From Agrococcus jejuensis (GTDB taxonomy: Bacteria > Actinomycetota > Actinomycetes > Actinomycetales > Microbacteriaceae): a stretch of 64,000 nt of DNA. Below the pieces are notes generated by a model. The model searched no databases and was not told the DNA's origin. It saw nothing but the letters and a program-made list of their open reading frames with translations. The DNA is taken from the NCBI RefSeq assembly GCF_007679035.1, contig NZ_VEFR01000003.1:1-64000 (forward strand), given 5' to 3'. The translations under genes and the position numbers were made by a program. Of the stretch, positions 62,456-64,000 are shown piece by piece; positions within the stretch are counted from its first letter, which is position 1; each line of letters opens with the position of its first letter.

Positions 62456-62971
62456 TCAGACGCCCTCGTCGAGCGCAGCGTCGTCGTCGCCGCGCTCGGG
62501 CTCCGGCAGGAGCAGGTGCAGCAGCGACACGACGGCCATGAGGGCCGACCCGAGCGCCACGATGAGGTAGCCCCAGAAGACGGGGAGGGCGAACGAGACC
62601 GTCGACACCTCGTGCCCCGTCATGGAGTCGAGGGCGCGCTCGCCGGTCTGCCACGCCACGAGTCCCCATAGGGCGACGGCGATGATGCCGCCGAGCGTGC
62701 GCAGGGCGCGCCGAGGGATGCCGCGCGCCTTGTCGTAGAGCACGCCCATCCGCACCTGGCCGTCGACGGGCACCGACAGCGCCATGCCGACGAAGACGAC
62801 GAGGGGGAGGAGGAGCGTCGTGGTGATCTCGAGCACGCCGTCGATCGGGCTGCCGAGCGCATAGCGCGCGACGACGTCGATGCAGAACAGCAGCATGAGC
62901 GCGACGAGCGCTGCGCCGGACACGATGCGTGCCGCGAGCACGAGGGCGGCGGATGCCTTGGCGATCACCAC
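62456..62971 (-). CDS. dctQ: TRAP transporter small permease (DctQ-like)
   Basis: A 171-aa subunit with four helices. The first contains IVSGAALVALMLLFCIDVVARYALGSPIDGVLEIT, matching the R-Y-x-x-x-x-x-x-x-x-x-E pattern of DctQ. The later VGMALSVPVDGQVRMGVLYDKA fits the loop R-V-x-x-L. The C-terminal tail is acidic (EPERGDDDAALDEGV). The start is GTG (GTGGTGATC). It sits between dctP and dctM as usual. Confidence 0.9.
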   Translation of the reverse strand: MVIAKASAALVLAARIVSGAALVALMLLFCIDVVARYALGSPIDGVLEITTTLLLPLVVFVGMALSVPVDGQVRMGVLYDKARGIPRRALRTLGGIIAVALWGLVAWQTGERALDSMTGHEVSTVSFALPVFWGYLIVALGSALMAVVSLLHLLLPEPERGDDDAALDEGV

Positions 62972-63014
62972 GATCGCTCCTCCTTCATCTCAGGGTCGGG
63001 TGGATGCGGTCGAC

Positions 63015-64000
63015 CTAGTAGGTCGACGGCGTCCACTCGTCGACGGGCAGCGGCTCGATGTCGACGAGCGACGCGAGCACGTCGGCCGCGGCCTGCGCCT
63101 CGGCCTCGAGGCCGAGCGTCGAGCCGGTCGTGGCGACCCACTCGTCGATGACGGTCTGCACGACGGCGCGCACGGCCTCGCGCTCCTCGTCGGACACCTC
63201 GTAGATCGCCATCTCGGCCTGCGCTGCCTCGAAGGCCTCGTCGTCCATCACGTCGATGCCCTGGGCGACGCGCAGCGAGTACTCGCGGCCGAGGTCGCGG
63301 AAGACGTCGCGGGTGTCCTCGTCGAGCGACTCCCACCGCTCGACCGACATGCCGAAGACGACGAGGCCGGCGCTCCAGCTGTCGAGGCCGTCGGTGGCGT
63401 GGTTCGTGACCTCGTCGAGCGAGAGCGCGGGCATCGTGTACCAGCCGGCGGTCGTGCCGTCGATCGAGCCCTGCTCCATGCGCAGGTAGATCTCGGTCGA
63501 CGAGTCCGACGTGGGCGTGGCGCCGAGCGCGTCGACGATGAGGCCCTGGATGCCGGTGGCGCGCACGAGGCGGCCGCCGAACGCGTCGGGCACGGCGTCG
63601 ATCTCGGCGTCGTTCGTGAACAGCTCGTAGCCCGACACCGAGGTGCACATGATGGGCACGATGCCGGCGGCCAGCAGCTCGGAGCGGAACGGGTCCTGCT
63701 GGCACAGCTCCCACATGGCCTGGGCGCCGAGGGCGGCGTCCTCCCACGCCATGGCGGCGCTGATCTGCGCGAGGGGCAGCTCGGCCGGGTGGTACGCGAC
63801 GACCGTCGAGGCCATGTCGGTCGTGCCGTTCTCGAGCATGGTGAGGGTGTCGGCGACGGGGCCGAGGCCCTCGCTCGGGTAGTGCGTGATGGTGACGGCG
63901 CCGTCGGTCGCGGCGGCGACGTCCTCGGCGAACGGCTCCCAGCCGTCGGCGTTGAACGGGTGGGCGGGCGGATTCCAGTCGTTGCTCGTGAGCTCGATCG
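63015..64000 (-). CDS. dctP: TRAP transporter substrate-binding protein (DctP-like), cut by window edge
   Basis: The last 328 codons are present; the signal peptide and first strand lie beyond 64000. The frame continues upstream to the edge without a stop (SNDWNPPAHPFNADGWEPFAED, then THYPSEGLGP). Family marks are HPFN, the strand DMASTVVAYHPAELPLAQI, the phrase GGRLVRATGIQGLIVDALGATP (R-x-x-G, the carboxylate-binding Arg of DctP proteins) and EQGSIDGTTAGWYTM. Arg in that position suggests an organic-acid ligand. It is the first gene of the operon seen here. Confidence 0.9.
   Translation of the reverse strand, partial: IELTSNDWNPPAHPFNADGWEPFAEDVAAATDGAVTITHYPSEGLGPVADTLTMLENGTTDMASTVVAYHPAELPLAQISAAMAWEDAALGAQAMWELCQQDPFRSELLAAGIVPIMCTSVSGYELFTNDAEIDAVPDAFGGRLVRATGIQGLIVDALGATPTSDSSTEIYLRMEQGSIDGTTAGWYTMPALSLDEVTNHATDGLDSWSAGLVVFGMSVERWESLDEDTRDVFRDLGREYSLRVAQGIDVMDDEAFEAAQAEMAIYEVSDEEREAVRAVVQTVIDEWVATTGSTLGLEAEAQAAADVLASLVDIEPLPVDEWTPSTY

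Noticed and set aside
58826..62671. Plus-strand open frame of 1281 codons opposite the TRAP-asparaginase-MFS operon
   Set aside because: It crosses four well-supported genes on the other strand and has the low-complexity H/R/D/E composition of a shadow frame; no start signal or family.

Overview
The window is 64 kb of very GC-rich actinobacterial chromosome, roughly 70% G+C by eye. Codon third positions are almost always G or C, many genes lack a leader, and the word GGATGC/GCATCC is very common. Together with the gene families present (DUF3073, DUF3054, DIP1984 family, TipA-type MerR, TupA-like ATP-grasp, small PurL with PurQ and PurS) this fits the family Microbacteriaceae. A genus near Agrococcus is a guess. 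The DNA is mostly ordinary core chromosome; I saw no phage, insertion sequence, CRISPR array, rRNA or tRNA.

Region by region. 1-3.2 kb: the end of a lipoprotein gene, a small unknown gene and purL. 3.4-7.5 kb: VanZ-like and TMEM175-like membrane proteins, a DIP1984 family protein and an acyl-CoA ligase. 7.7-12.6 kb: purQ-purS, a secreted-type zinc peptidase, purC-purD and a sterol-carrier-like protein. 12.7-18.1 kb: a uracil permease, two small membrane proteins and a large DUF3516-type helicase. 18.3-23.5 kb: a deazaflavin-dependent reductase, a winged-helix protein, an M18 aminopeptidase, DUF3054, purF and a sigma-region-2-only protein. 23.6-31.7 kb: RecQ with a C-terminal phosphoribosyltransferase-like segment, small proteins, the threonine catabolism operon tdh-kbl with a coupled ATP-grasp gene, and purM. 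31.8-38.7 kb: small membrane proteins, DUF3073-sdaA, an M20 peptidase, and two crcB genes coupled to an APC permease. 38.9-45.9 kb: a surface glycan module with a GtrB-like transferase, a GtrA-like flippase, two tandem-duplicated polytopic membrane proteins and a sugar epimerase. 46-51.8 kb: a MerR regulator, then a NitT/TauT-type ABC transporter co-translated with acetyl-CoA synthetase. 52-58.1 kb: a cupin, a low-GC frame-split GIY-YIG gene pair, a lone RND transporter and a proline/glutamine-rich DUF2510 protein. 58.2-64 kb: an operon of a TRAP transporter, an asparaginase-fold enzyme, an MFS transporter and a cysteine hydrolase.

Seven de novo purine genes (purL, purQ, purS, purC, purD, purF, purM) are spread over 31 kb on both strands and interleaved with unrelated genes. 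Operons are tightly packed, with repeated ATGA, GTGA and TGATG stop-start overlaps.

The most unusual features are intergenic and compositional. A roughly 155-bp double inverted repeat occurs four times in two core subfamilies. An array of an octamer repeat and several different long palindromes lie between genes. Among the genes, the points worth checking are the asparaginase homologue lacking the conserved aspartate, the frame-split GIY-YIG gene, and the recent tandem duplication in the glycan module.
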